Assembly (NCBI RefSeq): GCF_003367245.1
Contig: NZ_QRGR01000003.1
Coordinates: 124,001 to 188,000, forward strand
Direction of reading: 5' to 3'
Source: Pontibacter diazotrophicus
Lineage (GTDB): Bacteria; Bacteroidota; Bacteroidia; Cytophagales; Hymenobacteraceae
Length of the DNA stretch: 64,000 bases
The notes under the pieces are model-generated. The model was not told where the DNA came from, searched no databases, and worked only from the letters and a program-made list of their open reading frames with translations. Shown here piece after piece: positions 54,656 through 62,492 of the stretch. Position numbers and translations under genes: made by a program. Positions within the stretch are counted from its first letter, which is position 1. Each line of letters begins with the position of its first letter.

Positions 54656-55547
54656 GAGACTCCTCCTGCTTAGTGGTTTGCTCCTCTTCTTCTTGTGCTA
54701 TGCCAGTTACTGCTCCTGCATACTGCGGAAACGCTAACATAGGCAGATGAAGCTCTTCAAGCAGTCTGCTTGTAATGCTGCTTTGAAGCAGGTTTTTCCA
54801 GAAGCCACGATTAGAAACGGTGAAGGCAACTAAGTCGGCATTATAGCCTTCTACAAAATGCTCTATGCCTTCCGCTATGTTATCACATCTTATTTGAGAA
54901 AAGGTATACGCATCTTCCGGGAAATTCTTCATCAACTCATTCCTTCTGACATCGATGTTCACATTACTTTCCTCCTGGCCGCAATTAACGTGCAGGAGCG
55001 TTATCGAAGAATTGAAGAGTTTTTGCACATCCGCCAGTTGCACCAGGGCATCTGCTTCGGCAGGGTCGAGCGCAGAGGCGTAAACAATCCTTTCAAGGTG
55101 ACTGATCCAAGCCTTTTCAGGAACAGCTAAAACAGGGCTGGATGCATTTTTCACGAGATGCCTTGTGGTGGAACCGAACAGCCTGTTTTCTACGGATCCG
55201 CGCCCCGTGGTACCCATCACAACCAGGCTTACCTTCCTGTTTCTGGCCAGTTCCAGCAACTCCTCTACCACGCCTCCTGTCACTATGGTGCATTTTATCG
55301 GCACAGCCACCTCCGAATTCTTTCTCACCAGCTTCACTAATTTCCTTAACTTCTTCATAGCATCCTGCTTTGTGTCATATGCCGGTAAGGCATACACCGG
55401 ATGATAGGCCTCTGCAACATACACAGGAGACTGGTACACATGGCATAGCAGTAGCTGCGCATGCACGCGGGAGGCTACATTCAAGGCAACTTCGAGTGCC
55501 CTGATGGATGCTTGGGAATAATCGACAGGAACGAGTATGGTTTTCAT
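54645..55547 (-). CDS. Two-domain universal stress protein
   Basis: A 300-residue protein of two Usp folds. Domain 1 (1-140) starts MKTILVPVDYSQASIRAL and has the ATP-binding motif GTTGRGSVENRLFGST (G-2x-G-9x-G-S). Domain 2 (about 150-280) begins LERIVYASALDPAEAD and lacks the glycine motif. Two-domain Usps are abundant in Bacteroidota and are induced by starvation, oxygen or other stress; they bind ATP and may act as signalling adaptors. It is the second of two leftward Usp genes; the upstream one is frameshifted. The stop overlaps the GT87 gene. Confidence 0.9.
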   Translation of the reverse strand: MKTILVPVDYSQASIRALEVALNVASRVHAQLLLCHVYQSPVYVAEAYHPVYALPAYDTKQDAMKKLRKLVKLVRKNSEVAVPIKCTIVTGGVVEELLELARNRKVSLVVMGTTGRGSVENRLFGSTTRHLVKNASSPVLAVPEKAWISHLERIVYASALDPAEADALVQLADVQKLFNSSITLLHVNCGQEESNVNIDVRRNELMKNFPEDAYTFSQIRCDNIAEGIEHFVEGYNADLVAFTVSNRGFWKNLLQSSITSRLLEELHLPMLAFPQYAGAVTGIAQEEEEQTTKQEESLKP

Positions 55548-55584
55548 CTGTTCGGGTAAAAATTTCTGGAATCTTTCAGCTATA

Positions 55585-55989
55585 TCAAAGTTGAACCTCG
55601 GTAAGCTTCTCTAATAGAGCGCTATTACTTTGCATGTTAACAGAAGGTAAAGCCAGCAGCGGGACAAAAGCTTTCGCCATCATTCGCTGTGTGATGCTCT
55701 TATTCAAGATGTTCTCCAGGAAAGAGTGCTTCTGAGGGATTAGTACAAGAAGCTCCGCATGCTTTTCGTGCACAAACTCCTGGATAGCCTCGGCTGCGTC
55801 GTTCCGCTGCTGGAAAATAACATCATAGTCAATGTCGTGCAGGTGCTTGTCTAGTGTGTCTAAAGCAGCTAAGGCATTGTCCTGCTGGTCATGCCGCATG
55901 TCTTTGCTATACAAGTGCAATACCTGTAGCTTGCTACCAAACGCCTTTACAAAAACACGAAGCGCATTAAATACCTGGGCAGATGGCAA
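55585..55989 (-). CDS. Universal stress protein, second-domain fragment (after frameshift)
   Basis: This frame encodes the second Usp domain and is continuous, without stop, back to a point inside the end of the gene at 56022-56585: reading upstream of the apparent start gives LESIVFASDLSKLPSAQVF, the normal opening of a Usp domain 2. A single-base slip at 56026-56032 therefore joins the two into one 300-residue two-domain protein like its neighbour. Alone, this fragment would have to start at a TTG (55989) and lacks its first strand. It may be a pseudogene half or be made by -1 frameshifting. Confidence 0.7.
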   Translation of the reverse strand: MPSAQVFNALRVFVKAFGSKLQVLHLYSKDMRHDQQDNALAALDTLDKHLHDIDYDVIFQQRNDAAEAIQEFVHEKHAELLVLIPQKHSFLENILNKSITQRMMAKAFVPLLALPSVNMQSNSALLEKLTEVQL

Positions 55990-56021
55990 TTTGGATAGGT
56001 CAGAGGCAAAAACGATTGACT

Positions 56022-56585
56022 CTAACCCTTTATCGCATTCTGTGGAACAGCCAGTACAGGCACATGCACATCCCGCATAACGGCAATGGTCGTGCGGCCA
56101 AGCAAAGCCCGCTGTATCGCTCCTCCTCCCCTAGTTCCCATCACCACCAGGTCTGCCTGATGCACATTAACGGCTTTCAGAATTTCATCGAAGGCAAACC
56201 CATACTTGCACACACACTTTATTTTCAGCTTCGCTTTTTCAGCTGCCGGATTATGTATGTCGACGGCATGATACCCGCTTTTGGTTCGCTGCAGTTTGTT
56301 TCTCTCTTCTACACCTGTGGGAACTGTGGTAAGAAAGCGGAGCGAAAAGTCTTTAAATAACGACTCCCTGGCCTCATGCACATAAGTCTCCAGCTTCTTT
56401 ACTTTTTCTCTTTCCTGCTCATGCACTACTGTAGAGAAATCTATGTGGTAGGGGTAAGATAGCGGCTTATAGAATGCATGAAACAGCACAATGTCTGACT
56501 CTGTTGCCTTTGCCAGTTCTATGGCATAAAGCAAGGCATTGTGTGCATTCTGAGAATAGTCGGTGGGCACTAAAATCGTTCTCAT
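56022..56585 (-). CDS. Universal stress protein, first domain (frame ends early)
   Basis: A 187-residue Usp domain 1, opening MRTILVPTDYSQNAHNALLY, with DLVVMGTRGGGAIQRALLGR (the glycine motif, though the usual Ser after the last Gly is Arg-Thr) and PVLAVPQNAIKG before TAG. A long insert (about 70-115) separates strands 2 and 3. The neighbouring Usp (54645-55547) continues into a second domain at just this point. Here ATA AAG GGT TAG ends the frame, and the -1 frame reads on without break into the second domain. The gene is the first of a leftward Usp pair. Confidence 0.8.
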   Translation of the reverse strand: MRTILVPTDYSQNAHNALLYAIELAKATESDIVLFHAFYKPLSYPYHIDFSTVVHEQEREKVKKLETYVHEARESLFKDFSLRFLTTVPTGVEERNKLQRTKSGYHAVDIHNPAAEKAKLKIKCVCKYGFAFDEILKAVNVHQADLVVMGTRGGGAIQRALLGRTTIAVMRDVHVPVLAVPQNAIKG

Positions 56586-56989
56586 AATTTCCCTATTTAA
56601 AGTTTAATGTTCTACAGCCGCATCCTTAATTAGCTGGTTTACAACACAAAGCTACATTTAACAGCATGCTTCAGAGATGATGCACATCAGCAGAAATATT
56701 GATCTTCATCAACTTACATTGCTCAGGCCTTTGTGCTTCCGGGGAGTCGTTAACATCAGGCTATATTTAATTCTGTCTCAAACATAAACAAGGAGTTTGC
56801 TCCTTCACAGGACAGAAATAAGTCGGGAAAATGATTTGTGTCATTCTGAAGATCCCTTAATAATTTTATCTTTATACTATTGATATATAGCCACTTAATC
56901 TGCTGTCTGGTTTTATGCGCATGTAACGCAGCTTATATCATAAAAAGAATCACAGCAATATTTATTTGATAGTATAAAAGAGAATTAAG
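56586..56989. other. Intergenic region between divergent genes
   Basis: About 404 bases. It should hold the promoters of the Usp genes (leftward) and of the membrane protein (rightward). No gene, RNA or secure promoter motif is visible; A+T rises from 56860. Confidence 0.5.
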
Positions 56990-57913
56990 ATGAAAACGGA
57001 TAGAACAATCACTGTACTTGTGCTGCTCATTACGCTGTTAGCACTGGTAGCTACAGCAACCGGGATTTTTTCTGATGAGGGTCCGGGAGTATATGAGTAT
57101 ACTTCCATTCACGGGCAGGTAGTAATGATTTATGGAAAAGGACTGTACCAGCATATGTCCGCGGAGGTGGCCCCACAGGGTATTGCCCAGGATGTGGTTA
57201 CCCTGGCAGTAGGCATTCCTTTGCTGTTGCTCTCACTCTTGCTGTTCAGGAAGGGGTCTCTGAAAGGCATGTTTCTCCTTAGTGGCACCTTAGGTTACTT
57301 CCTGGTAACGTACCTGTTCTACATGGTTATGGGAATGTATAATGCCCTCTTTCTGGCGTACGTCATCCTGCTTGCTTCCAGCTTCTTTGCTTTTCTGCTT
57401 TCGCTGCGTGCCTTCCGTACAGACACTATTCGCCCTTCTTTTGCTGATAACGCACCTGTAAAGTTTGCAGGAGGCTTTCTGATGTTTACCGCATTAGCCA
57501 TCGGGGCACTTTGGCTAAGCATTGTAGTACCTCCACTTTTTGATGGTACTGTTATTCCCATACAGGTAGAACATTATACCACACTGGTAGTGCAGGGCCT
57601 GGACCTGGGGATTCTGCTACCTGCTGCCTTTGTCGTAGGTCTGTTACTGGTAAAGAAGAAGGCAATCGGTTATGTACTGGCACCCGTTTACCTTGTTTTC
57701 CTCTCCATCCTGATGACGGCCTTAACAGCGAAGGTGATTGCTATGGCTCTGTTAGGGTATAATGTAGTTCCAGTCGTTTTCATCATCCCACTGTTCAATA
57801 TAACTGCAATTGTTAACGCTTGTTTCATGCTTAAGAGTATAAGGGAAACGAAAAATACACAAACCGGGGATATAGTAGTAGACCCATCAGGTAACCTAAT
57901 ATCTACCTCCTGA
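56990..57913 (+). CDS. Multi-pass membrane protein of unknown function
   Basis: A 307-residue protein with about eight membrane helices. After the first helix (8-28) there is an exposed loop of roughly 45 residues (GIFSDEGPGVYEYTSIHGQ to VAPQGIAQD), then helices at about 70-85, 92-115, 120-140, 160-180, 200-220, 225-245 and 255-280, and a polar C-terminal tail. The pattern GVYEYTSIHGQVVMIYGKGLY looks conserved, but I cannot match it to a named family; I do not infer transport. It is monocistronic. A nested inverted repeat lies downstream. Confidence 0.7.
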   Translation: MKTDRTITVLVLLITLLALVATATGIFSDEGPGVYEYTSIHGQVVMIYGKGLYQHMSAEVAPQGIAQDVVTLAVGIPLLLLSLLLFRKGSLKGMFLLSGTLGYFLVTYLFYMVMGMYNALFLAYVILLASSFFAFLLSLRAFRTDTIRPSFADNAPVKFAGGFLMFTALAIGALWLSIVVPPLFDGTVIPIQVEHYTTLVVQGLDLGILLPAAFVVGLLLVKKKAIGYVLAPVYLVFLSILMTALTAKVIAMALLGYNVVPVVFIIPLFNITAIVNACFMLKSIRETKNTQTGDIVVDPSGNLISTS

Positions 57914-58008
57914 GTTGTGGGGAGGAACAATTTGACAGTTCAAAGCTATAGCACCACTTCACTTGCTGTTGATTGACGTTTTGCAAACCTAAATTGTGGC
58001 AGGTGATA

Positions 58009-58162
58009 AGTCCCAGCGGGACGACCTGTTGATAGTAATCCGTCCAACTACTTCTATAGCTCCAGAGGAGCGACCTGTATATTTTTCACAAACAGGCCGC
58101 TCCTCTGGAGCTAAGAGTACTTTAAGTTGAGCTAGCTATCAACAGGTCGTCCCGCTGGGACT
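58009..58162. repeat. Nested inverted repeat (REP/BIME-like element)
   Basis: The outer arms 58009-58035 and 58136-58162 are a perfect 27-bp inverted repeat beginning AGTCCCAGCGGGACGACC. The inner arms 58057-58078 and 58092-58113 pair over 22 bases with one mismatch. Each arm contains its own mini-hairpin (TCCC-AGC-GGGA outer, GCTCC-AGA-GGAGC inner) next to the shared motif CGACCTGT (CGGCCTGT in one arm). Such modular palindromes resemble REP/BIME sequences spread by RAYT-type proteins. The rest of the 398-base gap between the two flanking genes shows nothing else. Confidence 0.85.
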
Positions 58163-58311
58163 ATATCGCATATTTTATTCTTTCTTTAAAAGCGACTCTC
58201 TGCATCCCCCTTAAAATCTACTGCACTACTACAGGTCAACTTTATGCTTGTAAAGCCGTTTCAGAACCTTTGAAAGCATAAAGAACATTCATAGAGCTAT
58301 AAAGAATTTAA

Positions 58312-58785
58312 ATGACTCTTGATCAAAACGCAGAAAATATTGTGAGGGAACAGCTGGTGGAATTACTCAAAGGCGGCTTTGCTCCTAATGTTATCCTCCT
58401 AAAGGAATTTGACTACAGAAAGGCTGGAATCATGCTGGAGGGGCTGCATTTTTCTGCCTGGGTACTTTTGGGACACATAAAGGCACGGCAGCACACGCTG
58501 CTCAACTTCATGAAAGATCCGGAAAACTACCTGGATGTATGGCCGGATGCGCATTGGCCTGAAAACCACGTGCCTGAAACGCAGGCCGAATGGGAGGAAG
58601 CCATCAGTCAATATGAAGCGGAACTGCAGGAAATGATGCAGATTGTGGTGGATCCTGAGACACAGCTATTCCAGAAACAGGCAAATGGCTTAACCCTCTC
58701 CTGGGCTGCCATGACTACGCTACACCATACAGGCTATCATATCGGACAGCTCAAAACGGTTGGCAGGCAGTTGGGCGTTTGGTAG
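58312..58785 (+). CDS. DinB-family metal-dependent protein (second of two)
   Basis: A 157-residue four-helix-bundle protein of the DinB/YfiT superfamily. The metal ligands are His55 (LLGHIKARQ) and His139/His143 (LHHTGYHIGQL). It shares with the protein at 39924 the opening REQLV-[KE]-LL-[RK]-GG-x-A and the WP-x(3)-WP block (WPDAHWPE here, WPEGYWPQ there), so the two are divergent paralogues. A thiol-dependent transferase or detoxification role is possible from family knowledge, but no substrate is known. It is convergent with the sulfotransferase, 6 bases apart. Confidence 0.85.
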   Translation: MTLDQNAENIVREQLVELLKGGFAPNVILLKEFDYRKAGIMLEGLHFSAWVLLGHIKARQHTLLNFMKDPENYLDVWPDAHWPENHVPETQAEWEEAISQYEAELQEMMQIVVDPETQLFQKQANGLTLSWAAMTTLHHTGYHIGQLKTVGRQLGVW

Positions 58786-58791
58786 CTTAAA

Positions 58792-59688
58792 TCAGGTATA
58801 CAGCACTTCCTGCGAAGCGATGATTTCCTGTTTCAGCTGATCAAAATCCTGGTGGTGGTCGGGCTCTGTGGAAAATGTCATTGGCTGCCCCTTCTGCTCC
58901 GGATAATTCAGGAATCGGATCAGAGGACCCGCTATTATATCTGCTTTCTCAACTTGTTCATCCTTCAGTTGGTCCATCCAATAGCCGGACTGGCCCTTCT
59001 TCAGGTGCTTTGGATTTTTGCTTTTCAGGGTAGCGAAGCTCATGGCTTCCTGTAATGCATCTCGCTGGGCCTGGTTCAGGTCAATGTCAAGGTAATCCAG
59101 CAGCCGCCCCAGTTCCTGCTGAAAATCGAGCAGGAAGCCTTCATAAAAAGCAATGTGGATGTTGTACCTGCGGCTCAGGCGAAGGTGGTCGAACACATGC
59201 CACACCCACTCCTGCATCAGCTTTTCGAAGTTTTTCTCCAGGAATTGCTGCGGGTCCTTTTCCTCCTGGGGGTAATACTTCAGCATGTAATCTGAGCAGT
59301 AGTATTTAGAGGCTGATATGGCCCGGTCCCTTGAGTCTCTGATGATGTATACTTTCTTGTCGAACAGGTCCAGCAGTTCTCCGCTTCTTTTGCAGACAGG
59401 GGAATGTGTCCAGACATGATTTGTACGGGAGAGGTAGCTTTGGATATCTGTGATGGGCATTCTGAATATGCTGCTGATGCGGTAGCTGTATTGCAGGTCC
59501 GTTATCTCCAGCACATCAATGCTGGCCTGGCTGGGGTAGTTCAGGTCCCAGTTCCTGGCAAGTTCGTAAATGGGGTGCTGTTGTATAAAACTGCCTGTAT
59601 CCCGGCCCGTCCTGGTCAGGATTTGCTGGATAATTTGATAGAGCCAGAAGTTTCCGCACTTAGGTGCTCCGCCTTGTAGTATTCTCAT
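58792..59688 (-). CDS. PAPS-dependent sulfotransferase
   Basis: From the ATG at 59688, 298 residues; frames from 59736 would add 16 residues before MMMRILQ. The PAPS-binding loop is RILQGGAPKCGNFWLYQ (5'-phosphosulfate site) and the 3'-phosphate site is VYIIRDSRDRAISASKYY; both match the sulfotransferase family. It transfers sulfate to a hydroxyl or amine of a small molecule, polysaccharide or lipid, but the acceptor cannot be told. Sulfated lipids or glycans occur in some marine or halotolerant Bacteroidota. It is probably in one transcript with the upstream TrpD2-like gene. Confidence 0.83.
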   Translation of the reverse strand: MRILQGGAPKCGNFWLYQIIQQILTRTGRDTGSFIQQHPIYELARNWDLNYPSQASIDVLEITDLQYSYRISSIFRMPITDIQSYLSRTNHVWTHSPVCKRSGELLDLFDKKVYIIRDSRDRAISASKYYCSDYMLKYYPQEEKDPQQFLEKNFEKLMQEWVWHVFDHLRLSRRYNIHIAFYEGFLLDFQQELGRLLDYLDIDLNQAQRDALQEAMSFATLKSKNPKHLKKGQSGYWMDQLKDEQVEKADIIAGPLIRFLNYPEQKGQPMTFSTEPDHHQDFDQLKQEIIASQEVLYT

Positions 59689-59761
59689 CATCATTTTTAT
59701 ATTTCTTGCCGGACAGCTATACGATGGCAGGCTCAAATAGTGTGCTTTAAGCTTCGAATAT

Positions 59762-61033
59762 TTATCTCACGTGCATTTTCTCCTGAAGCCATTCCAGGCC
59801 GGTTGAAAACAGTGCAACAGCCAGCCCAACCCGTTTATTGAAATCTTCATTAGCCGTATATCCTTGTGCTGCATACTGCCGGATGAGCTGCAGGTTTTCC
59901 TCTAATTGAAGTGGCTCTACTTTATCATCTGCCTCTGCACGGAATGAAGAAAAGCGTTCATCATCGGCTTCAAAGGTTTCTGTTACAAAGGCACCATCCG
60001 GCTGGCGGGCAGCGCATAAAATACCACTTGCCTTGGCTAAAGATGGTGCCAGCGTTCCTTCCAGCCCCCTTTTCAAAACAATCACGCCTCTAAAACCAGC
60101 CATATCAGCCAACGTCACCATCTTCTGCATATAAGTAATATGAAAGACAGAAGTAATCAGAATATCTGCCTGGAAGGGGTTAAGTACTTTCTCCAAGGTC
60201 GCCAGGAATGGGCGTTTGAAAATAGTCCTTCTTCGATCAACCCATTTGTCTAAAGCAGGAGAAAGCGCTCTCTGGTCCAGCGCCCAGCCAAATTGCGGTG
60301 TATCTCCTTTTAGCTCCTTTGTATTCTGAATTAATGTACTGTCAAGGCCTTTGTATAAATCCAGTGTGTTCAAGGCAAGTTTAGGACCTGCCGATCTACC
60401 CATGGTTACAACCACCCGATATCCGGCTTCCTGTAAAGCTTTAGCCAGTAAAGGCGTTATCATATAGGAGTGTTCTACTCCGTCAAAAGGCTCTGCTAAC
60501 TGAATAGTGGTTTCTGGAATAGCTATTGGCTCCTGAAAGCCTGGAGTATACGTAGCGACAACCGCATTCAGCAGGCCCAGGTATTCTTCATCAGTCTCGT
60601 AGCGGATACGCATCATACTGGCCGCCATTCCTCTGAAAGTCTCACCAGGAAAATCGGAAAAGATATAGTGGCCCAACTTCTCTGCTTCAGCTTCTGATAA
60701 TGTTTCTTTCTGCAACAGCTTCACCCCTATCTCCCTCATTTCTGTGGGTGAGTCAGCGCAAAGTGTGTCATAGAGCTGGCGTACATCAAAGGCAGCAACA
60801 TCTCCATCAGAAGGCAACAGTAGTTCCTGTTCCATTTGCGTAGGTCCTTTGGCAAGTAAAGCACCATAAAAGGCCCCTTTTTGGATTGGTACAACGTAGT
60901 CTTCAGCTTTCAGATATTCCGCAATTTTATGTAGTAAGGACTCTGGTAAAGGCTTACTCCCGTGTTTGCCGATCCCGATGATTTTTATTCCATCGACCAG
61001 CGGGTTATCCTGTAGTGTATAGTTAGCTTTCAT
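59762..61033 (-). CDS. TrpD2/YbiB-like glycosyltransferase family 3 protein
   Basis: From the ATG at 61033, 423 residues (an ATG at 61066 would add 11). The N-terminal helical domain (IIGIGKHGSKPLPESLLHKI and following) and the barrel part (LATLEKVLNPFQAD, then VFHITYMQKM and GVIVLKRGLEGTLAP) resemble anthranilate phosphoribosyltransferase, but the GTGGDG and other phosphoribosyl-pyrophosphate motifs of TrpD are not seen. This suits the TrpD2/YbiB group, whose E. coli member binds nucleic acid and is induced by SOS rather than making tryptophan. No trp genes are near. It lies between a DEAD-box helicase and a sulfotransferase on the same strand. Confidence 0.65.
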   Translation of the reverse strand: MKANYTLQDNPLVDGIKIIGIGKHGSKPLPESLLHKIAEYLKAEDYVVPIQKGAFYGALLAKGPTQMEQELLLPSDGDVAAFDVRQLYDTLCADSPTEMREIGVKLLQKETLSEAEAEKLGHYIFSDFPGETFRGMAASMMRIRYETDEEYLGLLNAVVATYTPGFQEPIAIPETTIQLAEPFDGVEHSYMITPLLAKALQEAGYRVVVTMGRSAGPKLALNTLDLYKGLDSTLIQNTKELKGDTPQFGWALDQRALSPALDKWVDRRRTIFKRPFLATLEKVLNPFQADILITSVFHITYMQKMVTLADMAGFRGVIVLKRGLEGTLAPSLAKASGILCAARQPDGAFVTETFEADDERFSSFRAEADDKVEPLQLEENLQLIRQYAAQGYTANEDFNKRVGLAVALFSTGLEWLQEKMHVR

Positions 61034-61186
61034 GCTTTGAGATTTGAAGTATGACGATGAACGCAAATGAAGCAGCTGAACTTCCTGTTAACGTACCTTA
61101 GCTGCTGTTGTGTGTTCTCTCCTTGTTCTAAATGACAGCTATGATATCCAGGTCTGGCGGTATTGGTGTTATCAGGAATTGCCTTA

Positions 61187-62329
61187 TCAATAACCAGACA
61201 AATCAAGGTCTTCCGTTTCAATCCTGGGAACCCGTTGCCCCATTTTCTTCTGGATTATCTTAAAGTGGTGCTCATCATCCGGTGTAACAAAAGATATTGC
61301 CTCGCCTTCCGATGCAGCCCTTCCTGTTCTGCCGATTCTGTGTACGTAATCCTTTGGGGAGCGAGGCAATTCGTAGTTGATAACATGAGGAAGGAATTTA
61401 ATGTCTATACCCCGGGAGGCTAAATCCGTAGCGACCAGCACCCTGAGTTTACCGGCTTTAAACTTTTTCAATGCCTCCGTTCGGGCACCCTGGCTCTTCT
61501 CCCCATGCAGACCAGCGGCATCAATCCCATGCTTCGACAATTTGCCCACTACGTTATTCGCCGTCCTGATGGAAGATGCGAAAACCAATACCTGCTGCAG
61601 GTCGCCGGTCTTAATCAGGTACCTGAGCAGTGGTCCCTTTTTCTCCGGGGCGATACTGTAGGCCACCTGTTTGATCAGTTCGGGAACAGTAGCTTCTTCC
61701 TCTATCTGAATTTTGACGGGATTAGACAGAATCTTTGAAACCAATCCCTCTACGTCTTCGCCCAGCGTGGCTGAGAAAAGAACATTCTGGCGCTTCGCAG
61801 GCAACAGGGCAAAAATCTTGTCCACTTCCTCTTTGAACCCTAAACTCAGGATTTTATCTGCTTCGTCCAGCACCAATGTCTCTACCTCCGACAGCTTCAC
61901 AGCGTTATGGTCGACCAGGTCAAGCAGTCTACCAGGAGTAGCCACCAGTATCTCAGTGCCTCTAAGCTGCATCATCTGCGGGTTAATGGAAACGCCCCCA
62001 TACACCGCCTGGATTTTGGCTTTCTGTGGCAGCTTCGCGTTAAAAGCCTGGAATACTTCCAGTATCTGAATCGCTAACTCCCTTGTCGGCACCAGAATCA
62101 GGACATTTACATACCTGTTATTCACCGGCTTGTTCCCCTGGAACATCTCCAGAATAGGCAAAGCAAAGCCAGCAGTTTTACCAGAGCCGGTTTGCGCTAT
62201 GCCCAGCACATCTCTTCCTTTTAGTATGGCTGGTATTGCTTCTTTTTGTACCGGATAAGGCTGTGTGTACTGCTGCTCGTCTACGGCTTTTAACAAAGGC
62301 GCCGATAAGCCTAAAGATGAAAATGACAT
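61187..62329 (-). CDS. DEAD-box RNA helicase (RhlE-like)
   Basis: A 380-residue minimal DEAD-box helicase: Q motif region PYPVQKEAIPA, motif I AQTGSGKTAG, Ia PTRELA, II VLDEADKIL, III FSATLG, IV VFASSIRTANN, V VATDLASRGID and VI HRIGRTGRA. It has almost no C-terminal extension after about residue 375, unlike longer RhlE/CsdA proteins with basic tails. It should unwind short RNA duplexes in ribosome assembly or RNA decay, especially in the cold. It is leftward, in line with the TrpD2-like gene. Confidence 0.94.
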   Translation of the reverse strand: MSFSSLGLSAPLLKAVDEQQYTQPYPVQKEAIPAILKGRDVLGIAQTGSGKTAGFALPILEMFQGNKPVNNRYVNVLILVPTRELAIQILEVFQAFNAKLPQKAKIQAVYGGVSINPQMMQLRGTEILVATPGRLLDLVDHNAVKLSEVETLVLDEADKILSLGFKEEVDKIFALLPAKRQNVLFSATLGEDVEGLVSKILSNPVKIQIEEEATVPELIKQVAYSIAPEKKGPLLRYLIKTGDLQQVLVFASSIRTANNVVGKLSKHGIDAAGLHGEKSQGARTEALKKFKAGKLRVLVATDLASRGIDIKFLPHVINYELPRSPKDYVHRIGRTGRAASEGEAISFVTPDDEHHFKIIQKKMGQRVPRIETEDLDLSGY

Positions 62330-62492
62330 AGTATGCCTGAATTTATGTGGTAAAGCTAATGCTTGTGTTTACAAAGATAGGGCTTATAATGTTCTTAGGA
62401 GCTGGGCGTGGTAGCCCAAACCCAAGCTCTCTATCCTGCATAGTTTTTTGTGCCCTTAAGTCCCCCCTACTGTAAATACACCAATCTATCAC

